The translations under genes and the position numbers were made by a program. From positions 434,001 to 498,000 of the forward strand of contig JACPYL010000025.1 in the NCBI GenBank assembly GCA_016196065.1: a DNA stretch of 64,000 nt, in the 5' to 3' direction. Below are positions 1 to 9,347 of the stretch, one piece after another. The stretch is from Acidobacteriota bacterium (GTDB lineage Bacteria > Acidobacteriota > Terriglobia > Terriglobales > Acidobacteriaceae). How positions within the stretch are numbered: the stretch's first letter is position 1; every line of letters begins with the position of its first letter. The notes below the pieces were generated by a model. The model was not told the DNA's origin and made no database searches. It saw only the letters and a list, made by a program, of their open reading frames with translations.

Positions 1-132
1 GTGCGCAAAACCAACAAACACCGTAACCAGAATGAGCGCGGCCATTGTCGAAAAAAAGACGTGATCGAAACGCCGTCCGGGCAGGCTGGACGAGGTCTTT
101 ACCGGATTTCCAGGTACCGTGGCTGTCGCCAT
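1..132 (-). CDS. Membrane protein, N-terminal part (cut by the window edge)
   Basis: The minus strand reads open from an ATG at 132 to the window edge, giving 44 residues that start MATATVPGNP. They run into the motif RRFDHVFF and a hydrophobic stretch (about residues 29-43) that looks like the first membrane segment. A GGAGGA box lies directly upstream; two ATGs are adjacent (135 and 132) and 132 has the better spacing. The RRFDxxFF-then-hydrophobic start resembles a membrane protein family I associate with Acidobacteriota. Its function is unknown. The rest of the gene lies outside the window. Confidence 0.6.
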   Translation of the reverse strand, partial: MATATVPGNPVKTSSSLPGRRFDHVFFSTMAALILVTVFVGFAH

Positions 133-167
133 CATTCCTCCGGAGATCTAACCGATTAAAGCTGATT

Positions 168-944
168 CTACGCAGGCGAGTTCGGTCCCGCCAGAAATCC
201 ACCGTCGAGAATCAGGGATTGCCCAGTCATGAACGAAGCCTTGTCTGAGCACATCCAGACGACCGCTTCCGCGATTTCCATCGGAGTTCCAAAGCGGCCG
301 ATGGGATGAAGTCCGAGGGCATACTTCTTCATTTCTGGCGCGCCGAAGATGCGTTCTCCCATCGGCGTTTCAATCACTGCCGGGCACACTGCGTTGATTC
401 GTATTCCGCTGCGAGCGGTTTCCAGCGCGGCGGACTTGGTCAGGCCGATCACGCCGTGCTTGCTCGCGCAATACGTGGCCGCTCCCGCGGAACCGATCCA
501 TCCCGCGACTGACGCCATGTTGCATATCGCTCCGCCGCTTCCCTGTTTGAGCATCTGGCGGATCTGGTACTTCAGGCATAGCCACACGCCCTTGAGGTTA
601 ATGTTGATGGTGCTGTCCCAGGCTTCTTCGCTCTGATCGACGATCGGAGTCCATGCGCCCTCGACCCCGGCGTTGTTGAACGCGATATCCAGGCGGCCAA
701 ACTTCTCCACCGTTTTCTGGACGAGCACCTGCACGTCGGCAGTCTTTGACACGTCCGTCTTTACGAACAGGCCGTCGCCGCCCTCGGCACCGACCAGGTC
801 CATGGTTTCCTTGCCCTCCACTTCCCGGCGGCCGGCAACCACCACCTTGGCGCCCTCCTTAGCGAAAAGAATGGCGGCGTCGCGGCCAATCCCTGAAGTC
901 CCGCCAGTAACAATTGCAACTTTGCCGTTTAGATCCTTTGCCAT
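168..944 (-). CDS. SDR family NAD(P)-dependent oxidoreductase
   Basis: A 258-residue classical short-chain dehydrogenase/reductase. Visible motifs are the cofactor loop TGGTSGIG (residues 13-20), NNAG (90-93), a catalytic serine near 145 and Y158-x3-K162. The C-terminal region ends in the family-typical QSLILDGGF. The frame stays open upstream, but the ATG at 944 is preceded by AAGGAG at good spacing and begins exactly where the family begins. The arginines after the Gly-rich loop (GRR, 38-40) suggest NADP preference, which is inference. The substrate cannot be told from sequence. It is followed by an HxlR regulator on the same strand, suggesting linked control. Confidence 0.9.
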   Translation of the reverse strand: MAKDLNGKVAIVTGGTSGIGRDAAILFAKEGAKVVVAGRREVEGKETMDLVGAEGGDGLFVKTDVSKTADVQVLVQKTVEKFGRLDIAFNNAGVEGAWTPIVDQSEEAWDSTININLKGVWLCLKYQIRQMLKQGSGGAICNMASVAGWIGSAGAATYCASKHGVIGLTKSAALETARSGIRINAVCPAVIETPMGERIFGAPEMKKYALGLHPIGRFGTPMEIAEAVVWMCSDKASFMTGQSLILDGGFLAGPNSPA

Positions 945-1039
945 GAACTCTCCTTGAAGTGAGACCACCGTCGAAGCGGACAAATGAAAGTGTGAGGGGG
1001 GATTGTAAACCACACGGCAGAACGTACGAAACGGGCCCT

Positions 1040-1390
1040 CTACGGACAGAGCTGCCGCCCTTGCAGCCGCTGGGCGACGCCAACAACATTCGTGAGCGCG
1101 GCGCACAGTTCCAGTCCGACGGGAGTCAGCGAATACCAGACGGTCGGCGGGGATGTTCGCCGTGTGATCCGCTCGATCACTCCATTCTGTTCGAGCTTGC
1201 GAAGCCGGGTCGTGAGCATCTTCGCCGAGACTCGGCCGATGTCGGTCTGCAATTCCGTGAAGCAGCGTTCCCCTTCCCGCAGATACCAGATCACATGGGC
1301 GGTCCATGTCCCCGCGAGCAGACGCATACATTGACTCAAGGGGCACTCCGCGGGCGGTGGCAGCACTTTGCTTTTCCGTCTCTTCACCAT
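1040..1390 (-). CDS. HxlR family transcriptional regulator
   Basis: About 116 residues with the HxlR winged-helix layout: an N-terminal CPLSQCMRLLAGTW segment containing the conserved cysteine, the recognition region LTTRLRKLEQNGVI, and the Y-x-LTPVG wing motif near the C-terminus. The ATG at 1390 is preferred because GGAAAGG lies about 9 nt upstream and the family starts there; the frame extends further up. HxlR proteins are small dimeric regulators that often respond to aldehydes, quinones or other electrophiles. The gene is divergent from an SDR starting at 1470, so the 79-bp gap probably holds both promoters and its operator. I could not identify the operator by eye. Confidence 0.88.
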   Translation of the reverse strand: MVKRRKSKVLPPPAECPLSQCMRLLAGTWTAHVIWYLREGERCFTELQTDIGRVSAKMLTTRLRKLEQNGVIERITRRTSPPTVWYSLTPVGLELCAALTNVVGVAQRLQGRQLCP

Positions 1391-1469
1391 TGGCAACGCC
1401 TTTCCAAATGGTAACCCGATTCTGCACAGCAGGCGAATCCTGGCTCCGGCCCGTTCCATCTATGTAGGC

Positions 1470-2198
1470 ATGAACAGAAATCGCAAACATACGGCACTCA
1501 TTACCGGAGCCTCAAGCGGCATCGGTCTCGGACTCACGCGCGGATTCCTCGCGGAAGACTTCAACGTAGTCGCAAACTCGCGCCACATCACAACCGCTGG
1601 CACGCTGGTGCCATCCGACGACCTGCTCCTTGTCGATGGCGACGTCGGCGAAGCGTCCACCGCACAGAATGTGATCCGACAAGCGGAGCAACGATTCGGC
1701 ACGGTCGATGTGCTCATCAACAACGCGGGTATCTTCGTGCCCAAGCCATTTGTCGACTACACGCCTGAAGACTTCGAGCGCGTACTCTCAACCAATCTGG
1801 CTGGCTTCTTCTACATGTCGCAGGCGGCCGCCCGCCATATGCAGAAGCACGGCGGGGGTCAGATCATCACGATCAGTACGACACTGGCCCAGCAACCGGT
1901 TGCTGGAGTAACCGCAGCGCTGACGAGCTTGACCAAGGGCGGCCTCAACGCGGTGACGCGCGGCCTGGCGATTGAATATGCAGCCGAGGGAATCCGGGTC
2001 AATGCGATCGCACCGGGCATCGTGGACACGCCGATGCATAAACCCGAAAACCACGAATTTCTAAAGGGACTGCACCCGATCAAGCGGTTGGCCACGGTCC
2101 AGGAGATCGTTGACGCCGCCCTGTTCCTGGTGCGGGCTCCATTCATCACCGGAGAAGTGATCCACGTTGACGGTGGCGCTCACGCGGGTAAATGGTAG
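1470..2198 (+). CDS. Atypical SDR family oxidoreductase
   Basis: A 242-residue SDR fold protein. The dinucleotide motif TGASSGIG (12-19) and NNAG (84-87) are intact, and the C-terminal VIHVDGGAH is typical. The active site is unusual: the position of the catalytic tyrosine in the YxxxK motif holds threonine (T152-x3-K156, in ALTSLTKGG), while the lysine is kept. It may therefore bind NAD(P) without acting as a normal dehydrogenase, or use another residue. The ATG at 1470 starts right before the family N-terminus; the frame is open upstream. It is divergent from the HxlR gene and 71 bp upstream of the AhpD-like gene, probably one transcript. Confidence 0.85.
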   Translation: MNRNRKHTALITGASSGIGLGLTRGFLAEDFNVVANSRHITTAGTLVPSDDLLLVDGDVGEASTAQNVIRQAEQRFGTVDVLINNAGIFVPKPFVDYTPEDFERVLSTNLAGFFYMSQAAARHMQKHGGGQIITISTTLAQQPVAGVTAALTSLTKGGLNAVTRGLAIEYAAEGIRVNAIAPGIVDTPMHKPENHEFLKGLHPIKRLATVQEIVDAALFLVRAPFITGEVIHVDGGAHAGKW

Positions 2199-2269
2199 GA
2201 CGCCAGACGTTGTTGCATTGAACGGATTCATGGCAAAGTAGCTGACATCTTTGTAACGAAGAGGAGAAT

Positions 2270-2602
2270 ATGAGCGAACACTATCATGATGCGGCCGACC
2301 TACGATTCCTCAAGGAGATGAGCAAACTTGCGCCCACCGAATTCACCGCATGGCTCAACCTGGACAAGATTGTTGCGCGCGAAGACGGCGCCATTCCCAG
2401 GAAGTACCGCGAACTCATAGCATTGGGGGTTGCGTTCACCACGCAGTGTCCGTATTGCATCGAGGCGCATGTGAAGGCCGCGAAGACAGCGGGCGCCTCT
2501 CGTGAAGAGATCACCGAAAGCTCGTTGATTGCCGCGGCCCTGCGTGCCGGTGGCGCAGCCACACACGGGGCGATGGCGCTCAAGTTCTACGATCAGTTTT
2601 GA
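2270..2602 (+). CDS. Carboxymuconolactone decarboxylase / AhpD-like protein
   Basis: A 110-residue single-domain protein. The C60-P-Y-C63-x3-H67 motif in QCPYCIEAHVKAA is the redox-active CxxC-xxxH signature of AhpD-like members of the carboxymuconolactone decarboxylase superfamily. RKYRELIALGVA upstream is the usual helix before it. Members with CxxC are thiol peroxidases or peroxidase partners; the short form also resembles the peroxidase-like proteins found near arsenosugar genes, but no such genes are near. AGGAG lies before the ATG. It follows an SDR gene and an HxlR regulator, which supports a redox or electrophile-response role (inference). Confidence 0.87.
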   Translation: MSEHYHDAADLRFLKEMSKLAPTEFTAWLNLDKIVAREDGAIPRKYRELIALGVAFTTQCPYCIEAHVKAAKTAGASREEITESSLIAAALRAGGAATHGAMALKFYDQF

Positions 2603-2657
2603 TCTCGTAATTCGCCGAAATCAAAAAACGAAACCCGGTTGCTTCAGGAAACGCCGG

Positions 2658-3038
2658 CTACCGGTGCGGATCAAACCCCACTTGCACGACCAGCTTTTCC
2701 TTGGCGGCAGAGGGTGCGAACTTCCATTGCTTGATGGCTTTCATCGCGGACTGGCCGAGGATCGGGCTTCCTCCGAGCAACTGTGTGCTCTCCACCGCAC
2801 CGCTGGCGCTGACCACTGCCTCCACCTTCACGACGCCACCGATGTAGAGGCGCTTCAGAGCTTCTGGATATTCCGGTTCGACTCGCGCGACAACTTTTCT
2901 CTCCACGGCGATCTGGTCGACCGTCTGTGCGCGTAGAGGTTGAGGGTTCACGAGCCAGGCCGCCGTCACCATGACGGCGAGCGACAACAACCGCAGTCCG
3001 ATCTCTTGGTGTCCGACCTTAGCGAGACACTTCGACAT
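2658..3038 (-). CDS. TonB C-terminal domain protein (exported)
   Basis: A 126-residue protein with a hydrophobic segment at about 13-37 (signal peptide or membrane anchor) followed by a single TonB C-terminal domain: VARVEPEYPEALKR, a G-VV-VEAVVSASG strand, and MKAIKQWKFAPS. The proline-rich linker of a true TonB is absent, so this is a minimal version as often seen in Acidobacteriota, and an energy-transducing role is not certain. It converges with the AhpD-like gene with a 55-bp gap. It lies 25 bp downstream of the PD40 protein gene on the same strand, so it may be its last operon partner. Confidence 0.78.
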   Translation of the reverse strand: MSKCLAKVGHQEIGLRLLSLAVMVTAAWLVNPQPLRAQTVDQIAVERKVVARVEPEYPEALKRLYIGGVVKVEAVVSASGAVESTQLLGGSPILGQSAMKAIKQWKFAPSAAKEKLVVQVGFDPHR

Positions 3039-3063
3039 AAGTCACACGACCTCGTCGTCAGTC

Positions 3064-4797
3064 TTAGGGTAGTACTACGCTTAACTGATACACCTCTTGC
3101 GTACTGCGATCACGAACGAACATCCAGGAACCATCGGCTGTGCGTCCGCTCCAAAGGCCAAACGGACCCGAATAGCGCTCGATCCCTTCCAGCTTGAACA
3201 CTCGGTCGGCATGGCTTTCCCCGACTTTCACTCGGCGAATCGATTCCTCGTCAGTGACCAGATCGTCGAAGTACAAATACTGGCTATCGGCTGACCAGTC
3301 TGGATAATTCACCGCGCCAGCGGGCTCGGCCAACCAGACGGACCACTTCTGCGTTTGAAAATCGAACAGCATCACCTTCGTGAAATCCGGCGACAGTGCG
3401 GCGATGTATTTTCCGTTTGGAGACCATCGCGGGCTGAACAATCCCTGCGACCCGGGGATCGTCGTCACCTGATGCGTCTTCAGGTCGATCATGCGAATAT
3501 CAAGGTCGGCCGTGTCATGGAAGTAGCCAAACAGGATGTGATTGCCATCTTCCGACCAGTTCGCGTCGATCTGTCCGCGGCTCTCTTTGAGCATGTCCTG
3601 GGCATCTCCCCCAGCTCTCGAGACAATCGAAATTCTGGCCGGACTGCCGGGCTCCATGCTCACATACGCAATTCGACTGGCATCGCGAGACCACCGAGGC
3701 AACGCCACTCGTTCGGGCGCCTTGGTGAGCTGGACTTTTTCGCTGCCATCAGCCCGGCACCGCCATAGCGTGGCGTCCGGAACCGAGACAAAAGCCACCC
3801 ACTTGCCGTCAGGCGAGTAGTTGAGATCCGTGGCTGACACCGAGGACAACAGCGGCACGAAACCCTTGGTGGCGGCATCGTACTTCACCGCTTCGCCAAA
3901 GGGCTGCACCCCGATCGCCCATATTTTCTTGCTGTCGGCTGCCGGAGAAGCGTTCCCGAACGACATCGGTCCGCGCGTCAGTTGTACCGGAATCCCCGTT
4001 GAACCGGACTCGGCGAGTGCCCAAAGTGTGGTGATCGCAGTCGGCGCGCTCTGGTTCACCTGAAAAATGTAGTAGCGGCCATCGGCGGTCCAGTTGCCGC
4101 AGCACGCCTCGTTGCCGCTCTGCCATTTGCTGAGCACGGCATGCGGATTCGATCCGTCGCTGCCCACTTCCCAGATCGAAGTAGCATTCTGATCTGCGTT
4201 CCCAACCGTAAAGCGGATGCGCTTTCCGTCGCGCGAGAATCGAGTTCCAAACACCGATCCCGTCGCTGTAAACAGTTCGTGGGCCGATGATCCGTCGGCC
4301 TTAGCCAGGTAGAGTTTCGACCCTTTGCCAAACACCAATTGCTGGCCGTCGGCGGACCAGGCCGCATCGCGGCCAGTCATCTCACCGACTCTTTTGGGAG
4401 TCCCATCATGGGTTGGCAGAGTCCAGAATTCGCTGTCCGCGCCACCCTGAATCGGGGCCACTAGGAGTTTGGAGCGGTCAGCAGAGATATCCAGTGCTTG
4501 CACGTTCGAAAATGCATTGGAAATGACAGCTCGGTCCGCGCCCTGCAACGAAACGCGCGCGACCAGATGACGCGCCGCCGGCCATTCCGTGACATACAGG
4601 CTTGACTCATCCGCCAACAGGTTGGTCTTGCTCATGCCGTCGCGAGTGATCTGGGTAACCGAAGTCACCGTCGGCTGGGTGCTGGTGATGGAATCGTTTG
4701 GATGGTCAGCGCAAGGCGCTGCAATGGCGGCAAACAGCAAAAGCGACGCCAATCGAGACAGAGAAAATCTACAGACTCCCCCGGTCGTATAGAGCAT
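3064..4797 (-). CDS. Secreted TolB-like PD40 beta-propeller protein
   Basis: A 577-residue protein with an N-terminal signal peptide (hydrophobic core about 10-28) and repeated PD40/WD40-like blades such as DAAWSADGQQLVFG, RFSRDGKRIRF, NYSPDGKWVAFVS and RWSPNGKYIAALS. In Acidobacteriota this propeller type is often fused to a winged-helix DNA-binding domain; that domain is missing here. No enzymatic domain is visible, so a binding or scaffold role in the cell envelope is likely (inference). It is on the same strand as the CehA-type protein upstream, 166 bp away, and 25 bp ahead of the TonB-like gene. Confidence 0.8.
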   Translation of the reverse strand: MLYTTGGVCRFSLSRLASLLLFAAIAAPCADHPNDSITSTQPTVTSVTQITRDGMSKTNLLADESSLYVTEWPAARHLVARVSLQGADRAVISNAFSNVQALDISADRSKLLVAPIQGGADSEFWTLPTHDGTPKRVGEMTGRDAAWSADGQQLVFGKGSKLYLAKADGSSAHELFTATGSVFGTRFSRDGKRIRFTVGNADQNATSIWEVGSDGSNPHAVLSKWQSGNEACCGNWTADGRYYIFQVNQSAPTAITTLWALAESGSTGIPVQLTRGPMSFGNASPAADSKKIWAIGVQPFGEAVKYDAATKGFVPLLSSVSATDLNYSPDGKWVAFVSVPDATLWRCRADGSEKVQLTKAPERVALPRWSRDASRIAYVSMEPGSPARISIVSRAGGDAQDMLKESRGQIDANWSEDGNHILFGYFHDTADLDIRMIDLKTHQVTTIPGSQGLFSPRWSPNGKYIAALSPDFTKVMLFDFQTQKWSVWLAEPAGAVNYPDWSADSQYLYFDDLVTDEESIRRVKVGESHADRVFKLEGIERYSGPFGLWSGRTADGSWMFVRDRSTQEVYQLSVVLP

Positions 4798-4963
4798 GCC
4801 GGGATGCTAGCAAAGTACTCATCCGAGTCTCATTAACAAAGTCACACAATGTGTTACGGGCGTAACGCCTTTCGGCCACAGCAGGCAACTCACTGGGATC
4901 CTGGTATTGGTCATTTTGAGTCCGCAGGCAGAGGCTAACCTCAAAATTGAGCCACTGCCGGAT

Positions 4964-7489
4964 TCAGTGTGACAACGCCTCGTACTTGCTGCGAGCCTCT
5001 TGAAAAGCCGTAATCACCGACTGCTTCTCCGCCTCGGTATTCCAGGACTTGTTGCTCTTTGCAGCCAGGATCAGCCGATCCACCCATGCAACGAAATAGG
5101 CTGCATCCGCCGGGCTGTGCAGAGGCGCTCCAGCCATCGACACATACACCGGGCTGGTCGTGGCATACGGGTACAGATCCAGGATCGGATACTCGGCCTT
5201 GTCGCTATAGGCCCGCAGAACGCACCACCCGCTGCCGTCGAGCGCGGCTGTGCCCGAAGCATCCGCTGCCTTGCGATCGCCTTTCAACTCAATTTCCCGC
5301 GTCACTTTCCCGTTGCACACGATTTGCAAATGGTCGAGCGGCACGATAGACCGGAGTCCAACTTTGAATGGCACTTCCTGCTTCGTCTCTTTGCCTTTTA
5401 GCTGAATCTCTTCGCCCGCAGTCTTCCCTCCCATCTCAAACCACAGCAGCGGACCGTTGGTCGCAAACGTTCGTCCAGCTTTGATCGACGCGAGCCACGG
5501 CCCGATCTTCAACGGACCCGGTTTAACTTGCGCATACACCCGGTTCAGTCCGATTGGGCCACGAAGAGACGCGTAGTTGCCCATAAAATCCGTGCCCGCA
5601 GCGGTCGGCAAACGGAACCCGCAGTTGAGCAGTTTGTACCAGACCTCAGCTGTCGACTTATGATCCGCAAAGCCGACGACCTCGATGTAGTCCACCTTTC
5701 CAAGAGCAACGTCAGCGGGTAGTTCGTAACTAAGAGGATCGTCCTTCGACGGGTCGGGCACACTCTCCAGCGGATGCACATATCCCACCAGTGCCCCTTG
5801 CGCATGCGCCATGTCGGCTACGTTGAGGTTTGCCGGATACAAACTCGAAGCCGCCGTGTTGGGATATCCGGCATAGCCCGGCAGAATGAGATTGTTCTTC
5901 AGCCCAAGCAGGCCCAGATGTCCCCAATAACTCGTATGGAATTCCTGCCCGTGCAACAAGAGATGATTGAGATTCGAAGCCGAATCCATCTTCGGCGAGA
6001 AAGTGGCGATATCCGGAAAGCGCTGCTCTTTGTTAACGACCAGATTCTCAATCACCGCCAGATTTTCCGCCGCCGCCTGTTCGATGAGATGTGACGGAGT
6101 GTTGCGATACGTGCCCGCATAATTCATGTGGACGTGCACATCGCCGCTGACCCACTCCGCGGGCTCATAAGGAATGTTTGGCCGCAAATGAACCGTGACG
6201 GCCGAAATCGTGTCCGCGACGACTCCCACGGTTCGTTGTTCGAATCCAAATTCGAATCCTCGCATGACGCCGATCTTCACCGGCCCCGCGGGCACCATAA
6301 ATTTCGTATTCCCCGCGGTGTCGAAGTAGTGCGCTTCGAACGGACGCTCGGAGCGCACGAAACTGTCGTCGGCATGCATCCAGGCACTATCGGGCGCATA
6401 GGCCCGGCCGTCTGACGCAGTCACAAATATCCGTGCGGCCACCGGTTTTCCGTTCGGTCCGACGATGCCCAGAGACAACTGTCCCATGTGCTTCAGATAC
6501 TTGCGCTCGCGAGCTGCGACTTGAGTCTGCGCGCCGCCCGGAATCATCTGCACCCAGAGCGAAGTATTTCCGCTGCGGTTCGAAATGAAAGCGATTTTCG
6601 TCCCATCGGGCGACCATCGTGGATTCGTATTGTCGTAGTCTCCATAAGAAATCGGCAGCGCATCGCCACCCGCGGACGGCATCACCCACAACTGGTGCCA
6701 GGGCTGTCCCAGATAGGACGCATAGACCATCCGTGTGCCGTCCGGCGAGAAGTCCGGACGCGCACGCCACGTCGTCTCCTCGTAATGAATTTCGCGAGCC
6801 TCCGCCCCGGGCTGTGCCTTCACTCTCCAGAATCCGCCGGTTCCATGAATATGTCCGCGATTGGAGATGAAAAGGATTTCCGATCCATCTCGCGACCACA
6901 CAGGACTGATCTCGTGATCGACTCTGCTGTAGTAGTAGCGAGGCAAAGCACTCACATTCTCTGGAGTGAGTTGCTGGACATCACTGAGTTTGCCGCCCTC
7001 GAAGCTGCCGGCAAAAATATGAAAGTGGCCTTTGTAGGAAGTCGACACAAATGCCAGCCGCTTTCCGTCAGGCGAGAAGCGCGGCTCGAGATTCACAGCG
7101 CCGCCCGAAGTGAGCGCCATCTCATATCCACTGTGTAGATCGAGTGCCCACAACTCCACCGCGTCGTGATCGTAACGGTCGAACACCACCCAGCGCCCAT
7201 CCGGCGACGAATCCGGCTGATAGTCATAGCCCGGACCGGCGGTGAGCTGCTCCGCTTTTGTAGAGCCCACCTCCTGCTTCCACAGCGACCCCGCCATCGA
7301 GTACACCAGGCTCTTCGAATCCGGAGACCATGTCGCCGCACTCGGACCAGTCGTCAACTGCGGCAAATACATTTCGCGGAAGTAATAAGAATGAGGCAGG
7401 TCAATCTGTTTGAGGACGGGCTCACGCTGGGCAAATGCGCTAAGACTGGCTGCGAGGAAAAGAAGAAATACAAGACCGGACTTGAACAA
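4964..7489 (-). CDS. PD40 propeller fused to CehA/McbA-type metallohydrolase
   Basis: About 841 residues: a signal peptide, then PD40 blades with ATWSPDSKSLVYS, RFSPDGKRLAFVS and RWSPDGTKIAFIS, and from about residue 450 a PHP-like metal-dependent hydrolase region. Its first metal site is the HVHMNY motif in GDVHVHMNYAG; YVHPLE and AAGTDFMGNY further on look like the remaining ligand motifs. This matches the CehA/McbA family, whose named members hydrolyse carbaryl. The natural substrate here is unknown. I prefer a TTG start at 7489 because GGAGGG sits just before it; a TTG at 7504 is the alternative. It follows the CocE-type gene by 43 bp, so the two are probably cotranscribed. Confidence 0.82.
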   Translation of the reverse strand: MFKSGLVFLLFLAASLSAFAQREPVLKQIDLPHSYYFREMYLPQLTTGPSAATWSPDSKSLVYSMAGSLWKQEVGSTKAEQLTAGPGYDYQPDSSPDGRWVVFDRYDHDAVELWALDLHSGYEMALTSGGAVNLEPRFSPDGKRLAFVSTSYKGHFHIFAGSFEGGKLSDVQQLTPENVSALPRYYYSRVDHEISPVWSRDGSEILFISNRGHIHGTGGFWRVKAQPGAEAREIHYEETTWRARPDFSPDGTRMVYASYLGQPWHQLWVMPSAGGDALPISYGDYDNTNPRWSPDGTKIAFISNRSGNTSLWVQMIPGGAQTQVAARERKYLKHMGQLSLGIVGPNGKPVAARIFVTASDGRAYAPDSAWMHADDSFVRSERPFEAHYFDTAGNTKFMVPAGPVKIGVMRGFEFGFEQRTVGVVADTISAVTVHLRPNIPYEPAEWVSGDVHVHMNYAGTYRNTPSHLIEQAAAENLAVIENLVVNKEQRFPDIATFSPKMDSASNLNHLLLHGQEFHTSYWGHLGLLGLKNNLILPGYAGYPNTAASSLYPANLNVADMAHAQGALVGYVHPLESVPDPSKDDPLSYELPADVALGKVDYIEVVGFADHKSTAEVWYKLLNCGFRLPTAAGTDFMGNYASLRGPIGLNRVYAQVKPGPLKIGPWLASIKAGRTFATNGPLLWFEMGGKTAGEEIQLKGKETKQEVPFKVGLRSIVPLDHLQIVCNGKVTREIELKGDRKAADASGTAALDGSGWCVLRAYSDKAEYPILDLYPYATTSPVYVSMAGAPLHSPADAAYFVAWVDRLILAAKSNKSWNTEAEKQSVITAFQEARSKYEALSH

Positions 7490-7532
7490 GAGCCCTCCGC
7501 TCAATCAAGCATTTCACAACAACGTGACGGCG

Positions 7533-9308
7533 CTAGCGAATCACCGGCAAAACGATTTCGGACGACCGCGCGCCGCCGTGATACACCCGAATGCGAGCCT
7601 GCTTCATCTTCGCACTCGTCACTTCCGACATCCCGGTCTGCAAATTTCGCGAGAAGTTCGGCGAAAAGCTGCCAAACACCTGCACCCGCATGCGATGGCC
7701 TTTCAGAAAAACGTTACTGGTAATCAGGTGATCAAGGGTTAGCTCATACACTTTCCCGGGTTCCAGCAATTGCCTTCCGTGAGCCACATCGCGATAACTG
7801 CCACGCAGAACATCGAGTCCCGGACTCATCAGATTGAACGCCGTGCCATCCGGGGCCACATCCAACAGGCGCACCCAGACATCCATATCCCGGCAATCGC
7901 AGGAAACGAACATATGCGCAGAAATGGGGCCGGTAACCTCAGTATCGGATTCGAGCGGCGCGGAATCGAACGTCAGAACATCCTCGCGATCGACCAACTT
8001 GCGATAGTCGTGTCCGCCGGACGAAGCGTAGGCATTCACGACTGGATGCGCCGGATCGGAAACAAATTCGCTGAATGTCTCCTGACTCGCCGCTGAACCG
8101 GTCGCCAGAGTGCGGATATGGGCCCCATTCTTCGCCGCATTCAATTTGAAGGAGGTCTTCTCACTTGCCGGCGGCCACACATCGGATTCGCGCCACTCGT
8201 TCCTCCCCATGACGAAATAACGGACAGGCTTCTCGCGCTCCACGCCGTTGTCCGCGCCTTTCAGATAGTGATCCATCCAGCGCAATACAACGTCGTCGTA
8301 GTTAATTGCGGCCGAGGCTCCGAACTCGCGCTCCCCGGAACGTGTCTTCGCAGTGTTGTCGACCCCATGCACCCACGGACCCAACAGCACGTGCGTGCGC
8401 GGATCTTTTTCCCCGGAACGTTCCTTAAGCAAACCAGCAAAATTCGTGGTCGCGCCCTCGGGGCCATAGTTGTCGTCATACCACGCCGATAGGTTCAGGA
8501 CCGCCGCGGGATTGCGGCCGTATTTATTGCGCAGTTCACTCCAGTCCCACCACGGATCTTCTGCCGGATGCCGCAACCAGTCGAAGTAATAAGGAGCAAC
8601 CTTCTTCAGAGCCTCGACGTCCTGCAGCGGAACTGTCGCAAGCATCTTCCGGCCTTCGTCCTTCCATGTGGCCAGCGCTTCATCATTCGTGCGCGGTCCT
8701 GGCAGGTCTTTCTTCACCCGCGTGTCCCACGCGATGTTGTCCCATATCCACTCGATCCAGGACAGGTCCCACGTTCCCCACGCATAGAAAAAATTCTGCG
8801 GAGTAGAAAACGTCATCGCCGGAACCATCGCCTTCAAATGAGGAGGACTTTCCACCGCCGCCAGCCACTGCACTGCCCCGGGATACGAGAGCCCGAAAGT
8901 TCCGACTGCACCGCTAGACCATGGCTGCGTGCCTGCCCATTCGATCGTGTCGTAGCCGTCACGCCCCTCGTTTTCATACGGCCGAAACTGACCATCCGAG
9001 TGATAACGGCCACGCACGTCGACGACCACGACTGCGTACCCACGCTCAACGCCATGGCGAAACGTTGTGTAGTCCTCCTGCGCGGCGTCCTTTCCATATG
9101 GAGTGCGGTAAACCAGGACTGGATATTGGCCTGACTCTTGCGGACGAAGTACGTCGGCCCGGAGCACAATGCCATCGCGCATCGGAACGGCAACATTTTT
9201 TTCGACGAAATATTCCGCTGCGGAAGTTTTCGACTCCTGCGCGATCAGAAAACAAAAATTCGCCGGGAGCAGGGCCAGGCAGCACCACACCAGGGATCGG
9301 AATCTCAT
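7533..9308 (-). CDS. CocE/NonD family alpha/beta hydrolase (exported)
   Basis: About 591 residues with a signal peptide (MRFRSLVWCCLALLPANF, then a site near FLIAQ). The X-Pro dipeptidyl-peptidase S15/CocE fold is clear: MRDGIVLRADVLRP, VYRTPYGKD, VVVDVRGRYHSDGQF, the nucleophile elbow GLSYPG (Ser in GTFGLSYPGAVQ), and the C-terminal jelly-roll domain with LDVAPDGTAFNL and GHRMRVQVFGSF. Family members hydrolyse esters or acyl-amino compounds such as cocaine and glutaryl-7-ACA. The ATG at 9308 matches the signal peptide start; a GTG at 9332 is an alternative. It lies between an APC permease and a CehA-type hydrolase on the same strand. Confidence 0.88.
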   Translation of the reverse strand: MRFRSLVWCCLALLPANFCFLIAQESKTSAAEYFVEKNVAVPMRDGIVLRADVLRPQESGQYPVLVYRTPYGKDAAQEDYTTFRHGVERGYAVVVVDVRGRYHSDGQFRPYENEGRDGYDTIEWAGTQPWSSGAVGTFGLSYPGAVQWLAAVESPPHLKAMVPAMTFSTPQNFFYAWGTWDLSWIEWIWDNIAWDTRVKKDLPGPRTNDEALATWKDEGRKMLATVPLQDVEALKKVAPYYFDWLRHPAEDPWWDWSELRNKYGRNPAAVLNLSAWYDDNYGPEGATTNFAGLLKERSGEKDPRTHVLLGPWVHGVDNTAKTRSGEREFGASAAINYDDVVLRWMDHYLKGADNGVEREKPVRYFVMGRNEWRESDVWPPASEKTSFKLNAAKNGAHIRTLATGSAASQETFSEFVSDPAHPVVNAYASSGGHDYRKLVDREDVLTFDSAPLESDTEVTGPISAHMFVSCDCRDMDVWVRLLDVAPDGTAFNLMSPGLDVLRGSYRDVAHGRQLLEPGKVYELTLDHLITSNVFLKGHRMRVQVFGSFSPNFSRNLQTGMSEVTSAKMKQARIRVYHGGARSSEIVLPVIR

Positions 9309-9347
9309 CGGCGCTGAGGCTAACACTGCCACAGGCCTCGGGACAAG

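Noticed and set aside
168-1490. A 440-codon open frame that would add 182 residues to the SDR
   Set aside because: The extra N-terminal part overlaps the HxlR gene in another frame, has no domain-like sequence, and the internal ATG at 944 has a strong ribosome site at the family start.
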